From the NCBI GenBank assembly GCA_036345935.2, contig JADWOT020000003.1, positions 9,723,132 through 9,787,131 of the forward strand: a stretch of DNA of 64,000 bases, in the 5' to 3' direction. The notes under the pieces are model-generated. The model worked only from the letters and a program-made list of their open reading frames with translations, had not been told where the DNA came from and ran no database searches. The position numbers were made by a program, and so were the translations under genes. Each line of letters begins with the position of its first letter. Position 1 is the stretch's first letter. Positions 1 through 10,923 of this stretch are shown here, one piece after another. This DNA is from Taenia hydatigena. Lineage: Eukaryota; Platyhelminthes; Cestoda; Cyclophyllidea; Taeniidae.

Positions 1-3000
1 CTTGACAAGTACGCGACGTCGAAGTAAGCAAGAGACATGGAAGCACTTTCTCACATGTGACGCACAGTCAGAGATGAAATTTGCGAGAAGTGATTGCTCC
101 TAAGTGGGCTTACACACCTTCACACTGATGTGAGATAGAATGATAGGAAAATAGGCCTTTGCATAGTAAGAAGGAAGCCATTCCACAATTGCTTCTACAA
201 TCTGCATTGCATGGTCTACATGACTGCCTACACACCCTCACCAGCTCACATTGGTGGCAATTCTGATTCGTCTACATCTAAATGTACTGGAAAAAGACGT
301 CTACTGGCAGAACAAAGTCGTGTCAGAAGAAGCTGGGTGTTGGAGCTAAAATGCGACAGGAAGCATCTCTAGCGTGCCACATTTCTGATTCGCGAGGCAA
401 GATTTGACGTCATGTTCCGCCAGTAAGGAGATGAGTTAGCTGATTTGAAAAGTTTAGAGAAAGATGGTTTTGATGTCAAATGGATGTAATAAATGAGGAT
501 TATTTTGCTCTGTCCTGCCAGCATCCGCTAAATCATAAGAGTTAGGAAAGCCGACAGAAATGTATAAATTTGATTTGGAAGTAATGAATAGCGACACGCA
601 GCGGGATGCACACAATATCAAACGACTACTTCGTCAGAAAAGGGAACAAAACTTGTCGCACAGTCAATTTACTTGGCGTCATCATGATTGTAAGACAAAA
701 TATGTCTTGATTAATGTAGAGAAGGGAAAGGATTAGCGATTGGAAGGAGGAGGGTGAGTGGCTTTTGTGTGTGGATGCGTTGGGAGCACTGTCACGTAGA
801 AGGCTCTCTTCGTGGCATTGGAATTCGATCGTTCTCAGTCTAGTGGCTTCGCCTACGCCTTCGCCTTCGAATTAAGCACATCAGAATAGAGCGCTACTGA
901 CGCACTAATTGTGACTTATGACGCAGATTTCCATTTCCACCTAACTAAGGCACTCAGCTAATCACAGCAGGATGTGCCAACCTATTCATCCACATCCAAA
1001 CAAGCCTCTCCACCTCACTATCCTGTTCTCTCCTCCTGCTTGCTTTTGTGCTCAGATCCATTTTATAGTCATGGTTCGAGTACACTTTGATGTAAATCAC
1101 GAGAGGATGAATATATCGATCCACAGACAATATGTGTTTATACAGTGAAGTCAGCTATGCCAAAAATTGACTGTCCTACGTCCAACTCCAATCATTACCT
1201 TCGGAGTTGTTTTAAACACACATCATCGAATCATCAAACGAGCACTCTATCACCAAGAGAAATGAGACCGATCGCACGTGCGATTCAACACCTCTCAGCT
1301 TAATCATAAAATTAAAATAGGTTCCTGTGTGTACATGCGGAAAATGGGCAATTGCATGTCATGGCACTAGATTTTGATGGTTGTCAGTTTAATGGCTTCT
1401 CCCACGCAAGTAGCATTCCCTAATTGGCAAAAGAATGAAGTGCATTCACCATTTCTCATAACCTGAATAAATGATTCTCCTAAACGTTTGGTGAACCACT
1501 GTCTTAGTTGGCTCATATAATGTAATAAACGCACAAGTACATTCCTATTTACATTTGCTTGGTCACAAGTTTCTATCCAGGTGCAAAACCAACAACTAAT
1601 AGAATGACACTAAGTGCTATTTAGTGGCAGCATGTTTTCTAAAATGCCTTTCAACGTAGACGACACAAGGAGGAGTGCTGCATGACCCACGATGCAAACA
1701 AATGCCCTTTTCCTGCCAACCTTGTGGGAAGAGACACAAGTGTCACGGTCACTGTGATCTAAGGCTTTTCAAATGGGTCATTATAATGCCACAGGTTTCG
1801 GCAAGCATCGTGCAATATTAGCATCCTCCACTAATTCACATCGCCCCGTCACTAATATCGCTGCTCTATAGCCCTTTGCGCCAACGCCTCTGATGTAGAG
1901 AGACACTTGAAGGACCATCATCTTTATTATATTCTGAAAAATGTATTCTTTGGAAAAGGTTTTGTCAGTTGCTGTCATACCTGCAGTTTCGTCTTGGTGG
2001 ACGAGTCCTAGACTACAGTTATGGGTTTGGCAGAAAGACGAAAGGAAGCTCTCATACACCAGAGTCAATGGTGCCCATCTGATTTCAACGGTGGTTAACG
2101 GGTTCGCTTTCGAATGCAACATTCACTACACCGTCTTCTGCTTTTGCTGCAACCAGGCTGTTAGGCAGAGCGTCTGCATCACTTTACGGACGTCCTTTCG
2201 TGGCATTTCATTAAAGCACCATCGTGGTAGCACTCCTCGCTTTGCGATAAGTACGGCACTAAGGATCCTCCAAAAAGGCGTCACATCGAACGATAAGCAC
2301 AATGCTGGACAGTTTGTCTCATAATTTAGTCGTTGACAATGCCTACTTCCCTGCATTTAATAAAAAGACGTTTTGCCGTTTGAAGTGAGGATCGCAGTAG
2401 TTAATTAAAATCACTTTGATCACCGGTCTGCCGCACAGGACATTTGGCAACACATCAATGCTACGTTTGGTGACGCCTCTGTGCCCATGTGGCATGGTTC
2501 CTACATGAGGTTTGTGAAGTCGACTGCCAACAGGCCTGCGGAACAAAGTAGGCATTCGGCTGCGGTCAGCACAAGGTCAACACAGTCCATTTCAACACAA
2601 GCACACACATAAAACTGCACACAAGAAGGTGGAATGATATGCAACAAGGAAAATGTGACTTCAATTGTTCGATTTTTAGACCGTACACACGAGCACAGCA
2701 GGAGGATGGTGCGTGCGTATGTGTAAGTTGCTTGACCTTTTGAAGGAGGTCAGGGATGTTCTCCAACCTCAAGTATATCATTTCCAACTGCACACAGACG
2801 TTGCTGATTGGGGCGTGTACTACAACAACAACAACAACTCACGTTCATCTTTACTAACACTTCAGAAGCTTGCCTGTCAACTCTGTTTTTGTTGGCTACT
2901 TTATTGTACATTAATTTGGGAACCGCAAATAGCTTCAAATTTTCAGCAAGTAATTATAAGATATTATGTTACTTATTCCATGAAATGAGTAGCATGTGTG

Positions 3001-3740
3001 CATTTTAAGCAGAACATATGCATAGTGAAGGAGGTTTTTGTTGGAGCAGTGCCACACTTACAAATGTCAGCAATCATAGCTGGGATGTGCCTCGTCGGTC
3101 ATAGCGTAGCATAAAAGTGCATGAAGAAAACAAAGAGTACAACTCTCTCAGGAGTGTTTCTCGCGTTCCACCAACAAATGCAGCACAATTTGTTCAATAC
3201 ATCAACAATGTATGTGAATGGTCTGAAAAAAACACCAAAACAGACATGCTCATAGGAGGTATACGCTTAGAACTTAAGAAATCATTGCCTTGCTTTAGAC
3301 TTTCTGAGTTCCTATAATCTTAAAAGGAATTTGAATACAAGTGGTTGTGTGTTCATAATTTCCTTTGGAGCACCTTTCTCTCTTCGATCAAAAAGAGCTG
3401 CATGAGTGCCTTGATTAGCGAAGAAAGCCTTCAGACACAATGTGTTGGGCTCGAAAAAAGGCCACGAGCAATCTGTGATTAATAAATGAAAGCCACAATT
3501 GTTGTTGACTTGAAATAACTAAGAACGTGGATAGCATAATCGTAGCTGTTTGTATTTCAAGGGAAGCTAAAATGCAGTAGACTGTAGGTCCGCAATCGCC
3601 GTCCAAGCTATTTCACATCCACATCCTCGACATTCAGGAATGTTACACAAAGTTAGCACCGTTTCTCTGTTTTAACGGCAAAGCTCCTCCCACTCCTCTT
3701 TCGTGCTTCCTCAGGAGTAGGTCTCAATACCAGATTAAGC
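1..3740. repeat. Family A interspersed repeat, copy A1 (window-truncated)
   Basis: Base 1 onward aligns by eye with about 41068-43490 (copy A3), 8865-10687 (A2) and 54525-55797 (A4). After about 2475 the match switches: 2475-3740 resembles 48430-49860 instead, including the shared block around 3600-3660 and 49745-49800. No intact protein-coding region or long terminal repeat was recognised. Many short ORFs occur in both strands and are broken between copies. It may be a decayed transposable element or a non-coding interspersed repeat; the class is unknown. Confidence 0.75.
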
Positions 3741-3913
3741 CACATCAATTAATCAGCTCTCAAATACATCATTCGCCAGAAGCAATGCCTCAGAGGTGAA
3801 CAGTTAAGAACAATTTCCCACTCATCTGGTACTTTGAAGAGTACCAACATTTAGCACCTCATTCGTAAGCTATGCACTAACGAGTAATACCCACATCCGA
3901 GGGCTTGCTTTAC

Positions 3914-5045
3914 TTGTTTGAGTGGCGTAAAATATGCAGGCTAGATGAGGAGGACCTGATTCCACTCTCCTCCTCTGATATGCCAGCAAATCCTGGTGTG
4001 TCATTGGACATTTCCAACGAGTGGCTTCGGTAATGCCTAAGGTTGAGGGAACCAAAAACACGTGATGCAGTAAATGAAGTGAGCAGAGGCAACACAAATG
4101 CAGAATGATCATAAGTGAAATGTGACTTCTCCCTCCAGCATGATGCGATTGCTGGAAATAAACTTGGATTGCAAAACCAAACAGTTGCTTGCCCAATGGA
4201 GGCCTCGATATGTCCGACTTCTTGAATATCAATTCCAGAACGTTCAGTGGTCGGATGAATTGGTTCAAGGTCATTTCCACTCCACGCATTTGTTTAATAT
4301 CATTCACGGAGACATTTCTTGTCTGCTTTGAAACTATCCTTTTATCAAAATGTCTTGCTCCATAATTTGCATTTTTGCCATTATTTGAAATTATATGGAC
4401 AAAGAATCCATACACATGCACCATTGGTGTGATGAGACAACAAGAAGTTGAGCGATTAGTGTACTCTGGTCAGAATGGTATGATTTGGATTTCGTCATTA
4501 CATTGTTAAGGTGTGAGTGACGCCAAGTTACACAAATTGCATCCCACGGACATTTCATGCATTGTTCGCACAACTCAGGTTGGCACGTGGTCCATGAGCA
4601 GTTAGCGGAACCGGAGCAAGTTCCGGTTGTGGATAGACGGGGTGACGTGGCCAGGCGATGCTTACTCGCCACCGAAGTGTGGGACGGCTCATCGACTCAA
4701 CTTGAAGGCAGTCATGCTGCAGGGACAGCCACTTCTCGCCTACGACAATCTTCAGGTGCGCTTTATCTCATTCTCATGCCTAAGCATGCAGAAATGACAC
4801 AGGTAAGAATGCTTACAGATCTGATATTTTAAAGTTGCTTGTGCTCGAACGGTTAGACCTGCTGCGCTCAGAAGTCCTATAATGCGTCAGTTTGTGAAAT
4901 TTGTTACCTCTCCATTTGTCGTGTAACTTCCATGCCAGGCTTTGAAGGCGAATTCGACCAGTAGAATGGGAAATCCCAGTGTTTGATTCAACTGTGCGAT
5001 GAAGAATTTGTGCACAGAGGCTTTGCCTTTGCAGCATCTTGTGGA
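3914..5045 (-). CDS. Unidentified multi-exon gene, four consecutive candidate exons
   Basis: Four exons can be chained on the minus strand. They are 5045-4908 (ends phase 1 before GTAACA), 4769-4666 (starts after AATGAG, ends CGA before GTAAGC), 4322-4183 (starts after AAAGCAG, ends phase 2 before GTTTGG) and 4036-3914 (starts after a pyrimidine-rich CCTTAG, ends AA before GTAAAG). Phases join in every case. The peptide pieces include LAWKLHDKW, IVVGEKWLSLQHDC, VESMSRPTLRW, FIRPLNVLELIFKKSDISRP and a Ser-rich end SGIRSSSSSLHIL. I do not recognise the family. The weakest junction is the GTTTGG donor. Upstream exons should lie above 5045 and were not placed. A plus-strand exon reading of 4579-4755 also has splice-like ends but does not chain with anything. 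A possible next exon near 3656 lies in repeated sequence. Real gene likely; exact model uncertain. Confidence 0.45.
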
Positions 5046-5857
5046 CTACGTGATATTGAAGGAGACTAACAAGCGTAGCTACCCATGGACACGTCCAATT
5101 TTGCGGGAAAGCCTCCACATCAGTGTGGTATAATTAACACCGAAAATTAGCCATGGTAGCCTTATTGTACCTATCTTAGTGCAATTCATTCCAAAATTCA
5201 CAGATAAATGCGGCAGATTAGTGAAAAGTGAGCAACTTGTAAGGAAAATGACCTCATTAAATTGGTTTACTGTGCAATAACAGCACAAAGCACAAATGTG
5301 CATGATCCTCTCAGTAGACCGAACTTCATTGTGCTTTTGGGTTGTTGTCTCTTACTTGCAGTCCTAATTAAGTGGCAAGCGAACCCAATGGATTCGTCAT
5401 CGGCTTAACCACATCGAATGGGGGTTTTATGGTGCATTCACGGCTGCAATGGTTCCTTGCAAATATGTTGCCTGGACTTGTAAATTACTGCGACAACTAA
5501 AAGTGCGGCTTGAAAATCAACTTCAAATTAGACTCAGCTGATAAAATTGCCCTAACGCTACGCAGGAGGACGTGCAATAAAACGAAACGGAGGGGAGACG
5601 GGCGAGTACTTCACCTAGCAAGTATTCTTCATGGTCCCTGATTTGTGGTTTCCATGTGTTGGTCTTCGCTCATTTCGGCATTAGTCTTACAAATCGAAAG
5701 GTGAGCAAGGTGGGTGAAAATGCATGAGATGGAAACGAAGGTAAAAATAACTGTTTTGGTATTCACAAACAGTAAATCTTTCCAGCATGGCGATGGAGTC
5801 AGTGAGAATAATTTGAGTGAGGTAGTTGAATAGTGAAAAGGAGGTTAGGAATGAGAG
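5046..5857. other. No gene recognised
   Basis: Short, stop-rich frames only. It could contain the 5' exons or introns of the minus-strand gene at 3914-5045. A frame around 5400-5470 on the minus strand is open for about 30 codons but has no matching splice phase. Confidence 0.4.
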
Positions 5858-7475
5858 GCAGGAAACACGTTGACAATTCTTATTAGATCGCAACAAGTCA
5901 ACGAATTCATCAATGTTTGCATGCAGCTAACTAATCTGAACCTCTACATTGTCGAGAATGTATTGCGGCATTTCGATTAACTTTTGCAATTTATGTACTG
6001 ACTATCTTTGTTGCCCTACCCGCCATTCATTTTTAAGCTAATTGCATGGTATTGAAATGCGCAGTAAACTGTGTAATGAAGATTTGCTACCGCCTTGCAA
6101 ATGGAAGCACATTTCTGGCCAAAGGCCCTCACTCTCCATTTAATTATTTTAAAAAATGTGGTGCAGAAATTTCTACATGCAGACGTTCAGAAGCGTTCAT
6201 AGTTGCTGCTTTTAAGCGACTACTTGATTGCATTCTCCTGTTCGTCGCGCTTTACCAAGGAGTTACTGTTAACTTGTCAATAAAACAGGCATTGGCTGTC
6301 TTTGTTGATTTCGAGAAACTGTTCTTAGCTGTTCTTTCTCAATCTCCAACACGCACATGTCTAGCAAACGTCTGCTTTGGGATCGAGGAGTGTCACTTGT
6401 AAAAGTGGGGTTGGTAAATGTGAGTTAGTACATTAGGCAGCATTCCAAAGTGCTTGACACTACAGAAATTAAAAAATATTTAATTCTTTTGAGCATTCTA
6501 TGAGTAATTGTAAGCAAAAAAACATTCAGTAATTTAGACTGCATAGAAATCTCACAGGAATGTTAGACTTAATAGTAGCAACTCCCATGGTACCCTCGTC
6601 CTGTCGTGATGCCCAGTCATCCCACCCATGCAGACAAACTCCGAATTTGTGTAAGAGCAGTGACTAACATCGGTCATTCGGTCATCAATTGCACTTCAGT
6701 CGACGGTGCAAAGCGTCAGGTGAAAGTAATGCCTTATATGGCTGGTAAGTGAACTCGAATAACCAGGTTCTGTTACCGAGCAAGATGGATCATTTGGAAG
6801 GAGCTCACCTTGGTGCGCTTTATTTAGATTTTTGGATTGACAAGTGGAAGGAATGCTTGATGCGCTGCTACCACGAGTAGCATCATAGAGAGGGTGGAAG
6901 AACGATGAAGAATAATAATTCAACCTTTTTCATGGAAGTTGGAAAGTGGAAGCTAGAAGGCAGAATATTTTACAAATGACGCGACGCTTCGTACAGTCCG
7001 AAACTGGGTACACAACCATAACCTGAATGCATTGTGTGCAGTAAATCTCTTCCGCGATTTACGGACGGTGTCTGGACAATAATAATAATAATAATGGTAA
7101 TAAAAAATGACAAAGACCTTTAGTAAGATTTGTAGCACACGCTATGAGGAACTGCATCGTGGTCTTAAAAGCATCATTAAGTCAATTAAACAAAGTGTGT
7201 CTCGTTCGGATTCTTTCGATGCTGTTATACACGACAGTCGAACACTCAGCAGCGCTCATTAACCCCAAGGTTGAGAGTGATTATTCCTGATGGCATGCCG
7301 GTACCAAACAGACCCATATAAACTGTAACTCAGTGACTGCGACTAGCGGACATGGCAGCTTGCAGTGACTCGCAAATTTGGGCGCACTTGGTCACTTCCT
7401 AAATGGCGGAACAACCTGCGGCCAACACGCATTTGTCTGTCTTGGTTAGTACCGCAAGCCTGCCGTTTGCAACAT
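5858..7475. repeat. Segment X, copy 1
   Basis: Matches 55803-57925 over its length by eye. The shared landmarks start with AGGAAACACGT, run through the stretch around 6600-6900 and end at the block with GGCGGAACAACCTGCGGCC. The second copy carries about 490 extra bases (roughly 56886-57385) relative to this one. It contains an AATAAT microsatellite near 7079-7093. In the other copy X lies directly downstream of segment Y; here it lies upstream of it. Confidence 0.75.
6046..6402 (+). pseudogene. Possible relic of a reverse transcriptase (motif A-like)
   Basis: An open frame of 118 codons inside segment X contains QALAVFVDFEKLFLAV (about residues 82-97). This resembles motif A of non-LTR reverse transcriptases (typically FIDFEKAFDSV), but the second catalytic-type Asp of that motif is absent. 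The other copy of X near 55990-56350 keeps the same frame (KQASAVFVDFEKLFLAV). No YxDD motif or other RT motif was found nearby. The similarity is short and could be chance. If real, it would mark X as a decayed retrotransposon. Confidence 0.25.
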
Positions 7476-7498
7476 AATTTATGCTTTTTAAAAAATTA

Positions 7499-7921
7499 TT
7501 AGATGAATGACGGTGGATGTAGGCAAATTGTGAATTCACGTGGCGACAGCCAAGCCAGGTGTGGGTCTCTAAACAGCCAAAGCTGTACAGGCCTCTGGTC
7601 TCGCATCTGCGGCAGCTCTGCTAAAGTGCGTTGGAGGGAGTCAAGCTGGGCATTGTAATACATAATAGCTTGCAGTGCGTTGCGATGAGAACTTGGCGCA
7701 GATTGAGGAGAAAGCTTATGGAGAAGACATTTGTCAAGCCAGGTGCACATGTTAATCTGCTGATGTAGGACAGTGGAGAACTTCGGCATTGAAGGAATTG
7801 CCCTCCATCTTGGAATAGCCATGCAACAATTGACCAGATCACAGCCGTTGAGATATTGGCATATTTGTAATGCCAATTCAAAGGGAAGTTCGGTAATTTT
7901 GCGACTTGAGCTGTTTTGAGC
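7499..7921 (-). CDS. F-box protein, single exon (3' end or fragment)
   Basis: The frame is open from an AG acceptor (ACATAG, then GCT at 7921) to TAA at 7501-7499, 140 codons. Near its start it reads ELPFELALQICQYL, then a DLVNCCMAIPRWR stretch. This fits the F-box pattern LPxEL...I..YL...DL.....V...WR. F-box proteins are substrate receptors of SCF ubiquitin ligases and bind Skp1 through this motif. The rest (about 90 residues) shows no repeat domain I can name, so no LRR or WD40 substrate module is visible. There is no in-frame ATG upstream, so the start must come from another exon. However, both flanks are repeats (X below, Y above), so this could be an isolated gene fragment. The family call is fairly secure; functionality is not. 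Confidence 0.6.
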   Translation of the reverse strand, partial: AQNSSSRKITELPFELALQICQYLNGCDLVNCCMAIPRWRAIPSMPKFSTVLHQQINMCTWLDKCLLHKLSPQSAPSSHRNALQAIMYYNAQLDSLQRTLAELPQMRDQRPVQLWLFRDPHLAWLSPREFTICLHPPSFI

Positions 7922-8049
7922 CTATGTTTTCAAGAAAGAATGCCATTTCCGGTTATATGAGGTTCAAATAGGCGAAATATAACAGTGCGAAATAGCCAAC
8001 CAACAATAATAATTAATGAAAAAGAAATGTTGACCTTTAGGACCTACCG

Positions 8050-10687
8050 TAAAGTGAATGAGGTAGCCGTTGCGATTATCGTAGTTCTCCTTCAACCGGG
8101 AAGTCTGGGATATTTTCATCACAGTACAAGCCTGCACAGTGTTGGTATGCGGTCTTTGTGTTGATATTGTGACATTAAAGCGGAGTCAAGCATCATTTCT
8201 ATGAGGGTAGCCACGGCACTACTACTTCTATCCACTAGTAGCACAAAGCGATGCAAACATTTATACCACGTGAAGGAAGTGTGACAGGGCATGACGACTT
8301 TTAAACAAAGGCTGATATTTATAAAAATTTCTTTCAGAATTACAAAGAAGCCATTTTTGAACGTAGCTAAGTACTTTGAATTAGGAAATTATGCATCTGA
8401 GGCAAACTAAGGGTCTTACCTTCCATCCGATCACCGAATCCCTCAGTTATGACAGTCACGCCATTAATGCATAAAGGGAAGGCGACGTTACAACTTATCA
8501 ACCTCCCGGATGATATAGTTTAATCACATGTATTTACAGACAACATTCTGAAGGGTGTAAAGCCTTCACCATCTGCCCTCAGAGCATCATGATACAAGTC
8601 GACTAACCGTTCCGCACACATGCATCAACACTGTGAATGAATGTGCTGAGAAGGAGTCTGTTATTCAGTAGTCCAATGAAGTGGACCACTTCACCGTGTT
8701 GTCTAACTTGTCGTAGGATGCGTAGCACATGCACTTTTGCCCAAATTTGACCTCAACACTCACCAGCCTCAAGATGCGTAGCACAAGCACGTTGTCGTCT
8801 CAGAAGTTACCGTCCCTCCCAAATGCTTTCGCACCCTTTTATTACAAATGCATACCATGATTCCGCTTTGCAAGTATGCGACGTCTAAGTGAGCAAGAGA
8901 AATGGAAGCACTTACTCACATTTGACGCACACTTGGGGATGAAATATGCGAGAAGTGATTGCTCCTGAGTGGGCTCACACACCTTCGCACTGATGTGAGG
9001 TGGAATGATAGGAAAATAGGCCATTGCATAGCAAGAAGGAAGCCATTCCAAAATTGCTTCTACAATCTACATTGCATGGTCTGCTTGGCTGCCTACACGC
9101 CCTCACCCATTCACATTGGTGGCAACTCTGATTTGTCTACATCCACGCATTCGTAGCTTCTACTCCAACCTAAGCCAAATGTACTTGGAAAAGACGTCCA
9201 CTGCTAGAACGAAGTCCTTACAGAAGAATCTGGGATTTGGAGATAAAATGCCACATTTCTGATGTACGATGCAAAAGTTAATATCATGTTTAGCTAATAA
9301 GAAGATGAGTCAATTCATTTGAAAAGTTGAGAGAAAGATAGTTTTGATGTCAAATGGATGTAATAAGAGGCTTATTTTACTCTGTCCTGCCAGCATCTGC
9401 CAGAACATGGGAGTTAGGAAAGCTTACTAAAATGTGTAAAATTGATTTGGAAGTAATGTATAGCAAAGCTCAGCGGGATGCACACAATGTCAAACGACTA
9501 CGTTATCAGGAAGGGAACAAAACTTGTCGCGCAGTCAATCTACTTAGTGTCATCATGATTGCAAAACAAAATTTTTTTAGAATCCTATAAAGAGGGGCAT
9601 AGATAAGCGATTGGAAGGAGGAGGGTGAGTAGCGTTTGCGTGTGGATGCGTTAGGAGGACTGCCACGTGGAAAGGCTCTCTTCGTGGCATTGGAATTCGA
9701 CGGTTGTCAGTCTAGTGGCTTCGCCTACGCCTTCGCCTTCGAACTAAGCACCTAAGAATAGAGTGCTACTGACGCATTAATTGTGACTCATGACGCTGAT
9801 CCCCATTTCCACTTGACAAAGGTACTCAGCTAATCACAGCAGTACGTGCCAGCCCAAAGAAGCCTCGCCACCTCACCACCCTGTTTTCTCTTCCTGCTGG
9901 CTTTTTGTGCTCATGGATCAAGTATACTTTGATCTAAATCACAAGGGAATGAATATATCGCTCCACAGACAATATGTGTTTATACAGTGAAGTCACCTAT
10001 GCCAACAATTGACCGTCCTGCCTCCAACTCTACTCCTCACCTTCAGTGTTGCCTCACAAAACGACACACACACACACATCACCAAATTATCAAACGACTA
10101 CTCTATCACCAAGGGAAATGCAACTGGTTGCACATCCATTTCACCCTGTCTCAGCTTATTTACAAAATTGAAATTGGTTCCTGTGTGTATATGCGGAAAA
10201 TGGACTGACACTTGGGTAGTTGCATGCCATGGCACTAGAATTTGATGGTTCTAAGTCCAATGGCTTCTCCCATGCAAATAGCACTCCCAAGTTGGCAAAG
10301 CAATGGGGTGGATTCATCATTCGTCATAACCTGAAGGATTGATTTTCTCGAACACTTGGTAAACCAATGCCTTAGATGGCTCAAAAGGGGTAATAAACGC
10401 GCAAGCACATTCTCATTCACATTTGTTTGGTCACAAGTTTCGCTGCATAGACATAACCAATAACTAATGGAATGACAATAATGCCATTGAATGGCAGCAT
10501 ATTTTGTAAAAATGCTGCATGGCCTCCGATGCAAACAAATGCGCTTTTCCTGTCAATCTTGTGGGACGAAACTCAAGTGACACGGTCACTGTGATGTAAG
10601 GCTTCTCAAATGGGTGTTTGTAGTGCCACAGGTTTTAGCAGGCATTGTGCAATACCTAGCATCCTCCACTAATTCACTTCGCCCCGT
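8050..10687. repeat. Segment Y plus family A, copy A2 (cut by gap)
   Basis: 8050-10070 matches 53660-55797 closely. From about 8750 onward it is also the family A sequence seen at 40945-44440 and 1-2475. It contains a (AC)n run near 10064-10077. The copy runs into the assembly gap at 10688. Short ORFs here are not conserved in length between copies. Confidence 0.8.
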
Positions 10688-10787
10688 NNNNNNNNNNNNN
10701 NNNNNNNNNNNNNNNNNNNNNNNNNNNNNNNNNNNNNNNNNNNNNNNNNNNNNNNNNNNNNNNNNNNNNNNNNNNNNNNNNNNNNNN
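10688..10787. other. Assembly gap (100 N)
   Basis: Exactly 100 N, a conventional unknown-length gap. It separates a family A copy from the 3' flank of the Kelch gene, so the repeat very likely caused the break. Confidence 0.99.
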
Positions 10788-10923
10788 CACATGATGACCA
10801 CCCCATGGGGTAATTTTTAGTTTTCCTTCAAAAATGCCGAACGTTAGAAGGAAACTTTGGAATTTGGCAAAACAAATTAGTGTATTGGAAATGTGAAACC
10901 AAAATCCTTGAACTGCAAATGTT

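Noticed and set aside
1074..1084. GGTTCGAGTAC resembling a tRNA B box in family A copies
   Set aside because: No A box or cloverleaf at the right distance in any copy; not enough for a SINE or tRNA call.
4557..4832. Plus-strand exon reading of 4579-4755 (phase 1 at both ends)
   Set aside because: The minus-strand reading of the same bases chains in phase with three neighbouring exons; the plus reading chains with nothing.
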